Shown: piece by piece, positions 16,693 through 25,196 of the stretch
Layout: each line of letters starts with the position of its first letter
Numbering within the stretch: position 1 is the first letter of the stretch
From: an uncultured bacterium
Lineage (GTDB): Bacteria > Bacillota > Clostridia > Lachnospirales > Lachnospiraceae
Direction: 5' to 3'
Assembly (NCBI GenBank): GCA_905215155.1
Contig: CAJMPJ010000012.1
Location: forward strand, 1 to 64,000
Length of the DNA stretch: 64,000 nt
The notes under the pieces: generated by a model
What the model was told of the DNA's origin: nothing
Database searches by the model: none
Seen by the model: only the letters and a program-made list of their open reading frames with translations
Program-made: the position numbers and the translations under genes

Positions 16693-18147
16693 ATGATAGG
16701 ATTAATATTAGACGACCAGTCTTTTGAACAGGATATCCGGGAATTGCTGATGGCATTTTATCCGGGAGAAACGTTTGCCCATGAAGAGGATGCAAATGAA
16801 ACCTACCGCCTTCTGGTCCATAGCCAGACAGGGGCGGACCGTTTCGGACTCCGGATAAAGGATATGGACAACGCAAGGGAATGCTCCGAAAGCACTCCTG
16901 TCCAGTTTGGGGACCGGTTTGATACGAAAAACCGCATTAAGAGGCTGCTTTACGGCATGGCAAGGGAACTTACCGGGAAGACACTTCCATGGGGGACCTT
17001 AACCGGGATCAGGCCCACCAAGATCGCCATGACAAAGCTTATGGAAGGACAGCCGGAGGAAGCTGTCCGGGCTTATATGAAGGAGACCTACTTAACCAGT
17101 GATGCAAAAATTGATTTGAGCATTGAGATCGCAAAAAGGGAATGGAATCTTCTTTCTGATATAGACTATGCTCATGGTTACAGCTTATATGTGGGAATCC
17201 CCTTTTGCCCCACCACCTGCTTATACTGTTCCTTTACCTCTTTCCCCATCGCACAGTGGGAAAAACGGATGGAAGAGTATTTAGAGGCGTTGTTTCGGGA
17301 AATGGATTATACAGCGGCAAAGATGGAAGGAAGGACGCTGGATACCGTTTATATTGGAGGCGGTACCCCCACCTCCCTTTCCGCCGCTCATTTGGACCGG
17401 CTGATCAAAAGACTGAAGGAAACGTTTGATTTTCAGACCGTCAAGGAATTTACGGTGGAGGCCGGACGGCCCGACAGCATTACAGAGGACAAGCTAAGGG
17501 TATTAAAAGGACATGGCGTGACCCGGATTTCCATCAATCCCCAGACCATGAAGCAGGAGACACTTTCCATCATTGGGCGGAGACATTCGGTGGATATGGT
17601 AAAGGAGCAGTATCACCTGGCCAGATCCTTAGGCTTTGACAACATCAATATGGATCTCATCATCGGCCTGCCGGAAGAGGATATGGACGATGTGAAGCAC
17701 ACCATGGAAGAGATAAAAGCCTTAGGCCCGGACAGCATCACCGTTCATTCCCTTGCCATCAAGCGTGCGGCGCGTCTGAATATGTTCAAGGAAAAGTATG
17801 GCGATTTAAAGATCACCAACACCCAGGAGATGATTGATTTAACGGCTGCTTATGCCAGAGAAATGGGGCAGGAACCCTACTACCTGTACCGCCAGAAGAA
17901 CATGGCGGGGAATTTTGAGAATGTAGGTTATTCCCTTCCCGGCAAAGCCTGTATTTACAACATTTTGATCATGGAGGAAAAACAGACCATCATCGCATTG
18001 GGCGCAGGAACCACCACGAAAGTGGTATTCCCATCAGAAAACCGTCTGGAGCGGGTGGAAAATGTAAAAGATGTGGAGCAATACATCACAAGGATTGATG
18101 AAATGCTGGAGAGAAAAGAAAAAATGCTTGCAAAATTGGAAATGTAA
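16693..18147 (+). CDS. hemZ: Coproporphyrinogen dehydrogenase HemZ-type radical SAM protein
   Basis: A radical SAM enzyme of the HemN/HemZ family, expected to oxidise coproporphyrinogen III without oxygen, or a close relative with another tetrapyrrole role. The 484-residue protein has a HemZ-type N-terminal domain (about 1-165) with GTLTGIRPTKI. The radical SAM core opens with PFCPTTCLYCSFTSFP, the CX3CX2C iron-sulfur loop near residue 176. Further motifs are YIGGGTPTSL and the C-terminal LYRQKNMAGNFENVGY, which is typical of HemZ. The start at 16693 fits the spacing from the upstream MBL gene better than an in-frame ATG at 16663 that overlaps it. Confidence 0.9.
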   Translation: MIGLILDDQSFEQDIRELLMAFYPGETFAHEEDANETYRLLVHSQTGADRFGLRIKDMDNARECSESTPVQFGDRFDTKNRIKRLLYGMARELTGKTLPWGTLTGIRPTKIAMTKLMEGQPEEAVRAYMKETYLTSDAKIDLSIEIAKREWNLLSDIDYAHGYSLYVGIPFCPTTCLYCSFTSFPIAQWEKRMEEYLEALFREMDYTAAKMEGRTLDTVYIGGGTPTSLSAAHLDRLIKRLKETFDFQTVKEFTVEAGRPDSITEDKLRVLKGHGVTRISINPQTMKQETLSIIGRRHSVDMVKEQYHLARSLGFDNINMDLIIGLPEEDMDDVKHTMEEIKALGPDSITVHSLAIKRAARLNMFKEKYGDLKITNTQEMIDLTAAYAREMGQEPYYLYRQKNMAGNFENVGYSLPGKACIYNILIMEEKQTIIALGAGTTTKVVFPSENRLERVENVKDVEQYITRIDEMLERKEKMLAKLEM

Positions 18148-18200
18148 TTTACAATAGAGGCAGGATAAATTTATAAATTCAGAAAAACGGAGTGAATAAA

Positions 18201-19460
18201 ATGGCATTAAAAAAGAAACCGGTTACCGGAATGAAGGATATTCTCCCCGCTGAGATGCAGGTGCGTGAATACGTAATGAAACAGATACGTGAAACTTACG
18301 GTGGCTTTGGCTTTCATTCCATTGAGACTCCCTGTGTGGAACATATCGAGAATCTTTCCAGCAAACAGGGCGGTGACAATGAGAAGCTGATCTTTAAGAT
18401 CATGAAACGCGGGGAAAAATTAAATTTAGAAGAGGCCAGGGAGGAAAATGATCTGGTAGACAGCGGACTCCGTTATGATTTAACGGTTCCCTTATCCAGA
18501 TATTATTCCAACAATGCAGCCGTTTTGCCCTCTCCCTTTAAATCCCTTCAGATGGGAAGTGTATGGAGAGCAGACCGTCCGCAAAAAGGCCGTTTCAGAC
18601 AGTTTGTACAGTGTGACATCGACATCCTTGGAGATCCCACCAGAATGGCAGAGATTGAACTCATCCTTGCGACCACCACACTCCTTGGAAAGATCGGTTT
18701 TAAAGGATATACGGTCCGGATCAATGACCGGAACATCTTAAAGGGAATGGCAGCATACTGCGGTTTCCCGGAAGAAGCCTATGACCAGGTATTTATCATT
18801 TTGGACAAGATGGACAAGATTGGCATGGACGGTGTGGCAAGAGAGCTTTCCGAGGCAGGCTATGAAGAGGAAAAGATCAGGAAATATTTGTCTCTTTTTG
18901 ATTCCGTCACCTTTGATGCCGCAGGAGTGCGCAGCCTGGGAGCCGTTTTGAACGGTGTTTTAAAACCGGGGGAAGCAGAGAATCTGGCGGCAATCATGGA
19001 CAGCGTGAGCGGCATATCCACCAGCAAGTTTGAGATCCGGTTTGATCCGACTCTGGTACGGGGGATGTCTTATTACACCGGAACTATTTTTGAGATCCAG
19101 GTAGACGGATTCCCGGGTTCCGTAGGCGGAGGCGGCCGTTATGATAAGATGATCGGCAAATTTACAGGCATGGATACTCCGGCCTGCGGATTTTCCATCG
19201 GTTTTGAGCGGATCATCACGATTTTAATGGACGAAGGATTTACCGTACCTGGAAGTGATGAGAAAAAAGTATTTCTCATTGAAAAAGGCGTAAGTGATGA
19301 AGTCACCAATCAGGTTATGAAAGAGGCGATGGAAGAACGGGCCAAGGGAGTGACCGTTTTGGTTTCCCAGATGAATAAGAATAAAAAATTCCAGAAGGAA
19401 AGTCTTATAAAGGAAGGGTATACCCAGTTCAAGGAATTCTACAAAGAAGAGCTGAAGTAA
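18201..19460 (+). CDS. hisS: Histidyl-tRNA synthetase
   Basis: Charges tRNA-His; a class II synthetase. The 419-residue protein begins with the family KPVTGMKDILPAEM. It shows motif 2 around SVWRADRPQKGRFRQFVQCDIDI near residue 115, the histidine-specific RGMSYYTGTIFEI near 281, and motif 3 in PACGFSIGFERI near 330, then the anticodon-binding domain. CGGAG lies about 9 bases before the ATG at 18201; a GTG at 18192 overlaps that site. It is followed 18 bases later by aspS, the usual hisS-aspS pair. No T-box was seen upstream. Confidence 0.97.
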   Translation: MALKKKPVTGMKDILPAEMQVREYVMKQIRETYGGFGFHSIETPCVEHIENLSSKQGGDNEKLIFKIMKRGEKLNLEEAREENDLVDSGLRYDLTVPLSRYYSNNAAVLPSPFKSLQMGSVWRADRPQKGRFRQFVQCDIDILGDPTRMAEIELILATTTLLGKIGFKGYTVRINDRNILKGMAAYCGFPEEAYDQVFIILDKMDKIGMDGVARELSEAGYEEEKIRKYLSLFDSVTFDAAGVRSLGAVLNGVLKPGEAENLAAIMDSVSGISTSKFEIRFDPTLVRGMSYYTGTIFEIQVDGFPGSVGGGGRYDKMIGKFTGMDTPACGFSIGFERIITILMDEGFTVPGSDEKKVFLIEKGVSDEVTNQVMKEAMEERAKGVTVLVSQMNKNKKFQKESLIKEGYTQFKEFYKEELK

Positions 19461-19478
19461 GGATATCAGGAGGATAAT

Positions 19479-21269
19479 ATGGCAGAGTCAATGCTGGGAT
19501 TAAAAAGATCCCATAGATGTACAGAGGTTACCACAGCAGATATAGGCAGTGAAGTTACTGTTATGGGCTGGGTTCAGAAAAGCAGAAATAAGGGAGGGCT
19601 TATCTTTGTCGATTTGAGAGACCGTTCCGGAATTCTGCAGATTATTTTTGAAGAGAGCAGCTGCGAAGCGGAAAGCTTTGCAAAAGCGGAAAAGTTAAGG
19701 AGTGAATTTGTGATCGCAGTCACCGGTGTGGTTGAGAGCCGGGCCGGCGGTGTCAATGAACATCTTGCAACCGGTGCGATTGAAGTACGTGCAAAGGGCT
19801 TAAGAATTCTGTCCGAATCCGAGACTCCCCCATTTCCGATTGAAGAAAACAGCAAGACAAAGGAAGAACTGAGATTAAAATACCGCTATCTGGATTTAAG
19901 AAGACCAGACATTCAAAAGAATATTAAGGTAAGAAGCCAGGTCGCTACACTGACCAGAGCATTTCTTGCGGAAGAGGGATTTTTGGAGATTGAGACCCCG
20001 ACGCTGATTAAAAGCACACCGGAAGGCGCCCGCGATTATCTGGTGCCGAGCCGGGTTCATAAAGGGGCCTTTTATGCGCTTCCCCAGTCTCCCCAGCTTT
20101 ATAAGCAGCTGCTGATGTGCTCCGGTTATGACCGTTACTTCCAGCTTGCAAGGTGCTACCGGGATGAAGACCTTCGTGCCGACCGGCAGCCGGAATTCAC
20201 TCAGATTGATATGGAGCTGTCATTTGTTGATGTAGAGGATGTTTTGGAAGTCAATGAAAGACTGTTGAAGAAATTATTCAAGGAGATCTGTAATGTGGAT
20301 ATTGATGTTCCTCTCCTGAGACTGACCTGGCGGGAAGCAATGGACCGTTTTGGTTCAGATAAGCCGGACATGCGTTTTGGCATGGAACTGAAAAATGTTT
20401 CCGACGTAGTCAGAAATACAGAATTTGCAGTCTTCAAAGGTGCACTGGAACAGGGCGGCTCTGTCCGCGGGATCAATGCCGAAGGCCAGGGAGCCATGCC
20501 GCGTAAAAAAATCGACGCTCTTGTGGAATATGCAAAAGGGTTTGGCGCAAAAGGCCTTGCCTACCTTGCCATTAACGAAGACGGAACTTACAAATGCTCC
20601 TTTGCCAAGTTCATGACCGAAGAAGAACTTCATGCGCTGGCAGATGCAATGGACGGAAAGCCCGGAGATCTTCTGCTGTTTGCAGCAGACCGTGACAAGG
20701 TAGTATTTGATGTACTGGGTAACTTGAGATTAGAGCTTGCAAGACAGCTGGATCTTCTGAAAAAGGATGATTTTAAGTTTTTATGGGTAACAGAATTCCC
20801 GCTTTTAGAGTATAACGAAGAACAGGGACGGTATACAGCGATGCACCATCCGTTCACCATGCCTATGGATGAAGACTGGGCTCTGATTGACAGCGACCCT
20901 GGTGCGGTCCGTGCCAAAGCATACGATATCGTATTAAACGGTACGGAACTTGGCGGCGGTTCTGTCCGTATCCACCAGAGCGACATCCAGTCCAAGATGC
21001 TGGAGCTGCTGGGCTTTACCAAAGAGCAGGCACAGGAACAGTTCGGCTTTTTGTTGGATGCGTTTAAGTATGGGGTTCCACCTCATGCAGGCCTTGCCTA
21101 TGGTCTTGACCGTGTGGTTATGCTGATGGTAGGTGCAGACAGCATCCGTGATGTAATCGCCTTCCCTAAGGTAAAAGATGCCTCCTGTCTGATGTCAGAA
21201 GCTCCTGCTCCGGTAGATTCAAAGCAGCTGGATGAATTGGGAATTGGAATCAGCGATGAAAATGAATAA
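19479..21269 (+). CDS. aspS: Aspartyl-tRNA synthetase
   Basis: Charges tRNA-Asp, or also tRNA-Asn if non-discriminating. The 596-residue bacterial-type protein has an N-terminal OB anticodon-binding domain (GWVQKSRNKGGLIFVDLRDRSG), motif 2 RCYRDEDLRADRQPEFTQID near residue 226, the bacterial GAD insertion (about 290-420), and motif 3 GLAYGLDRVVMLM near 540. An AGGAGGAT ribosome site precedes the ATG. Asn versus Asp discrimination cannot be decided without knowing whether gatCAB is present. Confidence 0.97.
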   Translation: MAESMLGLKRSHRCTEVTTADIGSEVTVMGWVQKSRNKGGLIFVDLRDRSGILQIIFEESSCEAESFAKAEKLRSEFVIAVTGVVESRAGGVNEHLATGAIEVRAKGLRILSESETPPFPIEENSKTKEELRLKYRYLDLRRPDIQKNIKVRSQVATLTRAFLAEEGFLEIETPTLIKSTPEGARDYLVPSRVHKGAFYALPQSPQLYKQLLMCSGYDRYFQLARCYRDEDLRADRQPEFTQIDMELSFVDVEDVLEVNERLLKKLFKEICNVDIDVPLLRLTWREAMDRFGSDKPDMRFGMELKNVSDVVRNTEFAVFKGALEQGGSVRGINAEGQGAMPRKKIDALVEYAKGFGAKGLAYLAINEDGTYKCSFAKFMTEEELHALADAMDGKPGDLLLFAADRDKVVFDVLGNLRLELARQLDLLKKDDFKFLWVTEFPLLEYNEEQGRYTAMHHPFTMPMDEDWALIDSDPGAVRAKAYDIVLNGTELGGGSVRIHQSDIQSKMLELLGFTKEQAQEQFGFLLDAFKYGVPPHAGLAYGLDRVVMLMVGADSIRDVIAFPKVKDASCLMSEAPAPVDSKQLDELGIGISDENE

Positions 21270-21276
21270 TTAAACG

Positions 21277-21325
21277 AGAGTGTACCTCTGCCAAAGATTT
21301 TTACAAGCGGAGGGCACTCTTTTTT
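21277..21325 (+). terminator. Terminator after aspS
   Basis: Imperfect stem AGAGTG...CCTC paired with GAGGG...CACTCT (5' arm from 21277, 3' arm to 21320), followed by a T run. It closes the rel-hisS-aspS block. Confidence 0.75.
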
Positions 21326-21411
21326 ATATGAAAAATACCGTTTCCTGCCCCCACTTTCGATTCTTTTGAAATTATCTCTGAAAAGATATCAGATAATTGG
21401 TAAATTTTAAG

Positions 21412-21448
21412 AAAATAATATATTATTTTTACATAAATCTGCTATAAT
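21412..21448 (+). promoter_or_regulatory. Extended -10 promoter and AT palindrome before the 5'-nucleotidase
   Basis: TGCTATAAT gives an extended -10 (TATAAT at 21443-21448) without a good -35. The -35 region instead contains an 18-bp perfect palindrome, AAAATAATATATTATTTT (21412-21429), which could be an operator. It is pure A/T, so it could also arise by chance. Confidence 0.5.
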
Positions 21449-21484
21449 GGAAAAAATGCACGTTTCAAAAGGAGGATTTAAGCA

Positions 21485-23314
21485 ATGAAAGAAGGTATAA
21501 AAAGAAGGGTTCTGTCATTGGGGCTTATTCTATTCCTGGTTGTGTCTTTGACAACAGGCATCTCCGTCACTTCTTTGGCTGCGGACAAGGATATTGTGGT
21601 TCTATACACCAATGATGTCCACTGCGGAATTGATGACAATATTGGATATGCCGGACTGGCACTCTATAAGAAGGAAATGCAGGCCCAGACCCCCTATGTG
21701 ACGCTGGTCGATGGTGGAGATGCCATTCAGGGAGCACCCATCGGAACACTGTCAGACGGAGGATACTTGATTGATATCATGAATCAGGTGGGGTATGATT
21801 TTGCAGTACCAGGCAATCATGAGTTTGATTACGGGATGCCCCGTTTCCTGGAACTGGCAGGAAAATTAAACAGCGGGTATTATTCCAGCAACTTTATGGA
21901 TCTGCGGACAGGCTTACCTGTGTTAGCCCCATATAAGATGTTTACCTATGGGGATACTAAAGTTGCATTTGTAGGTGCCACCACACCGGAGAGCTTTACA
22001 AAATCCACACCCAAGTATTTCCAGGATGAAACCGGAAACTATATCTATGGTTTCTGTGAAGATGAAAGCGGCCAAAAGCTCTATACCCAGATTCAGTCTT
22101 CGGTGGATCAGGCAAAAGCAGAAGGAGCGGATTATGTGGTTTTAGTTGGACACCTGGGAGAAAACGGGACCACAGAACCGTGGACATCAGATAACGTGAT
22201 CAAGCATACAAAAGGAATTGATGTACTGATCGACGGCCATTCCCATGAAGAATACAATAAATATGTGAAGAATAAAGAGGGCAGGGATGTGCTTCTTACC
22301 CAGACAGGAACAAAACTTAAAAATATTGGAAAGCTTACCATTAAAACCGACGGAACCATTGCAAGCGAACTGGTTTCCAAGGTTCCCGAAGCTGTAGTAA
22401 CAAGTACATATACCGTAAAAAAGGGCGATTCCTTGAGCCGGATCGCAAAAAGAGAATTAGGTTCTTATAACCGTTACCGGGAAATTTATGAAGCCAACAG
22501 AGAAACCATCAAAAACCCGGATGTTCTGACGGTAGGGACCCGGCTTGTAATACCGGCAAAAAGTTCCGTAACAGCAGATGGAAAAGCCGTCGATCATAAT
22601 ACGGACCAGTTCATCAAAAACATTCAGGCTCAGTATAACGAGACACTGAAAGCGGTGATCGGACATTCGGATGTGGAGCTGACTGTGAATGATCCGGCTA
22701 CCGGAAACCGTAAAGTCAGAAGCGGAGAAACCAATCTGGGTGATTTAAGTGCAGACGCGTACCGTCAGGTATTGGGAGCTGATATCGGACTGACAAACGG
22801 CGGCGGCATCAGAGCCAGCATTCAAGCAGGTGCCATTACCTACAACGATACGCTTTCCGTATTCCCGTTCGGCAATATGGGATGTGTGGCTGAGGTAACC
22901 GGACAGCAGATCAAGGATGCCCTTGAAATGGGGGCCAGGAATTATCCAAAAGAAAGCGGCGGTTTTCTTCAGGTTTCCGGCCTTACCTACACCATCAATT
23001 CCCAGGCGGCCTCCAATGTCCAGTTGGACGAAAAAGGAAACTTTGTTCAAGTAAACGGTGCGTACCGTGTCTCTGATATTATGGTTGGTGATGAGGCCCT
23101 TGATGTTCATAAGACTTATACGGTGGCGTCCCACAACTACATGTTAAAATCAGGCGGAGACGGGATGGCCATGTTTAAAGACAGCAAAATACTTCGTGAT
23201 GAGGTGATCACAGACGTAGACATCCTTTCCTCCTATATCCGCAATCAGTTGGGCGGCAACGTAGGTGAGGCGTATCAGGATCCTGCCGGTCAGGGCAGAA
23301 TTACCATTCAGTAA
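21485..23314 (+). CDS. Secreted 5'-nucleotidase/metallophosphatase with internal LysM domain
   Basis: Exported UshA/YfkN-type enzyme expected to hydrolyse nucleotides or sugar nucleotides outside the cell. A signal peptide (about residues 1-33, cleavage near SLAADK) precedes the metallophosphatase domain with YTNDVHCGID, DGGDAIQG, GNHEFDYG and DGHSHEEYN. Residues about 305-355 form a LysM module (YTVKKGDSLSRIAKRELG), which binds peptidoglycan. The 5'-nucleotidase C-terminal domain follows, with GETNLGDLSADAYRQ, TNGGGIRA and VSGLTYT. There is no LPXTG anchor. The LysM between the two catalytic halves, rather than at an end, is unusual. AAGGAGG precedes the ATG. Confidence 0.93.
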   Translation: MKEGIKRRVLSLGLILFLVVSLTTGISVTSLAADKDIVVLYTNDVHCGIDDNIGYAGLALYKKEMQAQTPYVTLVDGGDAIQGAPIGTLSDGGYLIDIMNQVGYDFAVPGNHEFDYGMPRFLELAGKLNSGYYSSNFMDLRTGLPVLAPYKMFTYGDTKVAFVGATTPESFTKSTPKYFQDETGNYIYGFCEDESGQKLYTQIQSSVDQAKAEGADYVVLVGHLGENGTTEPWTSDNVIKHTKGIDVLIDGHSHEEYNKYVKNKEGRDVLLTQTGTKLKNIGKLTIKTDGTIASELVSKVPEAVVTSTYTVKKGDSLSRIAKRELGSYNRYREIYEANRETIKNPDVLTVGTRLVIPAKSSVTADGKAVDHNTDQFIKNIQAQYNETLKAVIGHSDVELTVNDPATGNRKVRSGETNLGDLSADAYRQVLGADIGLTNGGGIRASIQAGAITYNDTLSVFPFGNMGCVAEVTGQQIKDALEMGARNYPKESGGFLQVSGLTYTINSQAASNVQLDEKGNFVQVNGAYRVSDIMVGDEALDVHKTYTVASHNYMLKSGGDGMAMFKDSKILRDEVITDVDILSSYIRNQLGGNVGEAYQDPAGQGRITIQ

Positions 23315-23326
23315 AGTGCGGCATAC

Positions 23327-23360
23327 AAAAGCCTGTTCCGTTTTTCGGGACAGGCTTTTT
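23327..23360 (+). terminator. Terminator after the 5'-nucleotidase
   Basis: A 14-bp stem (23327-23340 with 23346-23359, one G-U) with a TTTTT loop ends in a run of T; the gene is monocistronic. Confidence 0.88.
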
Positions 23361-23435
23361 CCAGGGTTGTATCTTTTTCCGGAGAATGATACACTGGTAA
23401 GAAAATGATGACCAAATACGCTAGGAGATGAAATT

Positions 23436-23957
23436 ATGTTTTTAAACGCCCCCCAATCCCGCTTTGAGGAAATATACAGAGTTTATGAAGAAGCTTTTCC
23501 AGAAGTGGAGCGCCGGACCAGAGAAGGCCAGAAAAAAGTCTTTCAAAATCCGGATTACAGAATCCGCATTGCAGAGGAGGAAGGAGAGGTTGCCGCATTC
23601 CTGGGATACTGGAATCTGCCGGGCTGTGTTTTTTTAGAACATCTTGCCACTGCGGAAAAAAGCCGGGGAAAAGGTTATGGAAAATTACTGGTTGAAGAGG
23701 TATTAGCGGAAGCGGAAAAACCGGTTTTCCTTGAGATAGAGCCTGTAACAGAGGACGATCCGATGACAGCCCGCAGGGCCAGATTTTATGAACGTCTTGG
23801 GTTTTATCTTAACTCCTTTGATTACCTGCAGATGCCGTTAAAACCGGAAGATGAACCGATAAAGCTGATGATCATGAGCTATGGAGGTCCGGTGGCGGAA
23901 AAAGAATTTGATGTCTATAAAAAGGAAATATACCGGTTGGTCTACGGGGTAAATTAG
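23436..23957 (+). CDS. GNAT family N-acetyltransferase
   Basis: The 173-residue protein has the acetyl-CoA loop in LATAEKSRGKGYGKLLVEEVL near residue 70 (RGKGYG = motif A), followed by the VFLEIEPVTEDD strand and RRARFYERLGF, typical of GNAT enzymes. The acceptor is not predictable. TAGGAGA lies 8 bases before the ATG. It stands alone between the nucleotidase terminator and the glycosyltransferase pair. Confidence 0.88.
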   Translation: MFLNAPQSRFEEIYRVYEEAFPEVERRTREGQKKVFQNPDYRIRIAEEEGEVAAFLGYWNLPGCVFLEHLATAEKSRGKGYGKLLVEEVLAEAEKPVFLEIEPVTEDDPMTARRARFYERLGFYLNSFDYLQMPLKPEDEPIKLMIMSYGGPVAEKEFDVYKKEIYRLVYGVN

Positions 23958-24083
23958 TCCCATCTGCTTCTCCGGGTTCACAGAACAAGTCCTAAACGCA
24001 TATATTTAACTTAGCAGAATAATTTGGGGTTCAAAGCCGGTTACCTGTAGGGAACAAAAGATCCCCGGAAGGAGTTGTTCATA

Positions 24084-25196
24084 GTGAATCATTACAAAAT
24101 ATGTGTGTATGCCATTTGTAAAAATGAAGAGCAGTTTGTAGACCGCTGGATGGATGCGGTATCCGAAGCTGATGAAGTAATTGTAACAGACACCGGTTCC
24201 ACGGACGATACGGTGAAAAAGCTTAGGGAAAGAGGGGCTGTGGTTTACGAGGAAAACATTTCTCCCTGGCGTTTTGATACAGCCCGGAATGTGGCTATGG
24301 ATCATGTGCCTGAAGATGCTGATATATGTGTATCCAATGACCTTGATGAGGTCTTTGAACCAGGCTGGAGAAAGAAGCTGGAATCCTCCTGGAAACCGGA
24401 CCAGACACGGGCTAGTTATTTATTTACATTTTCCACCAATCCTGACGGTACTCCTAAAAAACAGTTTACTATGGAGAAAATCCATGCAAGACATGGATAC
24501 CGCTGGGTCCATCCGGTTCATGAGGTGTTGAAATACAGCGGCGAAAAACCGGAAAAAAATGGCTGGATCAATGGACTTGTTCTGAATCATTACCCGGATT
24601 TGTCAAAGCCAAGGACCCAGTACCTTCCTCTTTTGGAGTTATCCGTCAAAGAGAACCCGGAAGATGACCGGGCTGCCTTCTGGCTTGGAAGAGAGTATGT
24701 ATTTTATAAAGAGTATGACAAAGCAATCAAAATGTTAAAGCATCATCTTACGATGCCGTCAGCAACCTGGGCGGAAGAACGCAGCGCCTCCATGCGTTTT
24801 ATTGCCCATTCTTATGATGCAAAAGGTGAAAAAGCAGAGGCCAGATCCTGGCTGTATCGTGCACTTGCAGAATGTCCCATTGTCCGGGAGCCCTATGTTG
24901 CACTTGCAAAGGCTGGTTATCTGGAAAAAAACTGGCCCCTTTGCTATGCCATGGCGGAAAAAGGACTGACAATCACACAAAGCACCGGAAGCTATCTGGT
25001 GGACCCTGCAAGCTGGGGATATACATTATATGATTATTGCGCAATCAGTGCCTATTGCCTGGGGATGTATGAACAATCCCTGGAATATGCCAAAAAGGCA
25101 CTCAAGGAAGACCCTTCCAACGAGAGATTAAAAAATAATCTGAAACTCATAGAATACAGACTAAAAAAAGAACATGGTGAGGGGGTGGCATCATGA
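24084..25196 (+). CDS. Family 2 glycosyltransferase with TPR-like C-terminus (first of tandem pair)
   Basis: The 370-residue protein starts with a GT-A domain: VYAICKNEEQFVDRWMD, VIVTDTGSTDDTV, and the metal-binding DLDEVF near residue 92. The second half (about 185-370) has helical TPR-like repeats (WLGREYVFYKEYDKAIKML, ALKEDPSNERLKNNL). It probably transfers a sugar to a protein or surface glycan; target unknown. The GTG at 24084 is preferred because GGAAGGAG ends 9 bases upstream; an in-frame TTG at 24075 abuts that site. It overlaps the next gene by 4 bases and is its paralogue, equal in length. Confidence 0.83.
   Translation: MNHYKICVYAICKNEEQFVDRWMDAVSEADEVIVTDTGSTDDTVKKLRERGAVVYEENISPWRFDTARNVAMDHVPEDADICVSNDLDEVFEPGWRKKLESSWKPDQTRASYLFTFSTNPDGTPKKQFTMEKIHARHGYRWVHPVHEVLKYSGEKPEKNGWINGLVLNHYPDLSKPRTQYLPLLELSVKENPEDDRAAFWLGREYVFYKEYDKAIKMLKHHLTMPSATWAEERSASMRFIAHSYDAKGEKAEARSWLYRALAECPIVREPYVALAKAGYLEKNWPLCYAMAEKGLTITQSTGSYLVDPASWGYTLYDYCAISAYCLGMYEQSLEYAKKALKEDPSNERLKNNLKLIEYRLKKEHGEGVAS

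Noticed and set aside
18150..18200. Looked for a T-box or other riboswitch before hisS
   Set aside because: The gap is only about 50 bases, has no T-box signature, and hisS seems to be read from upstream.
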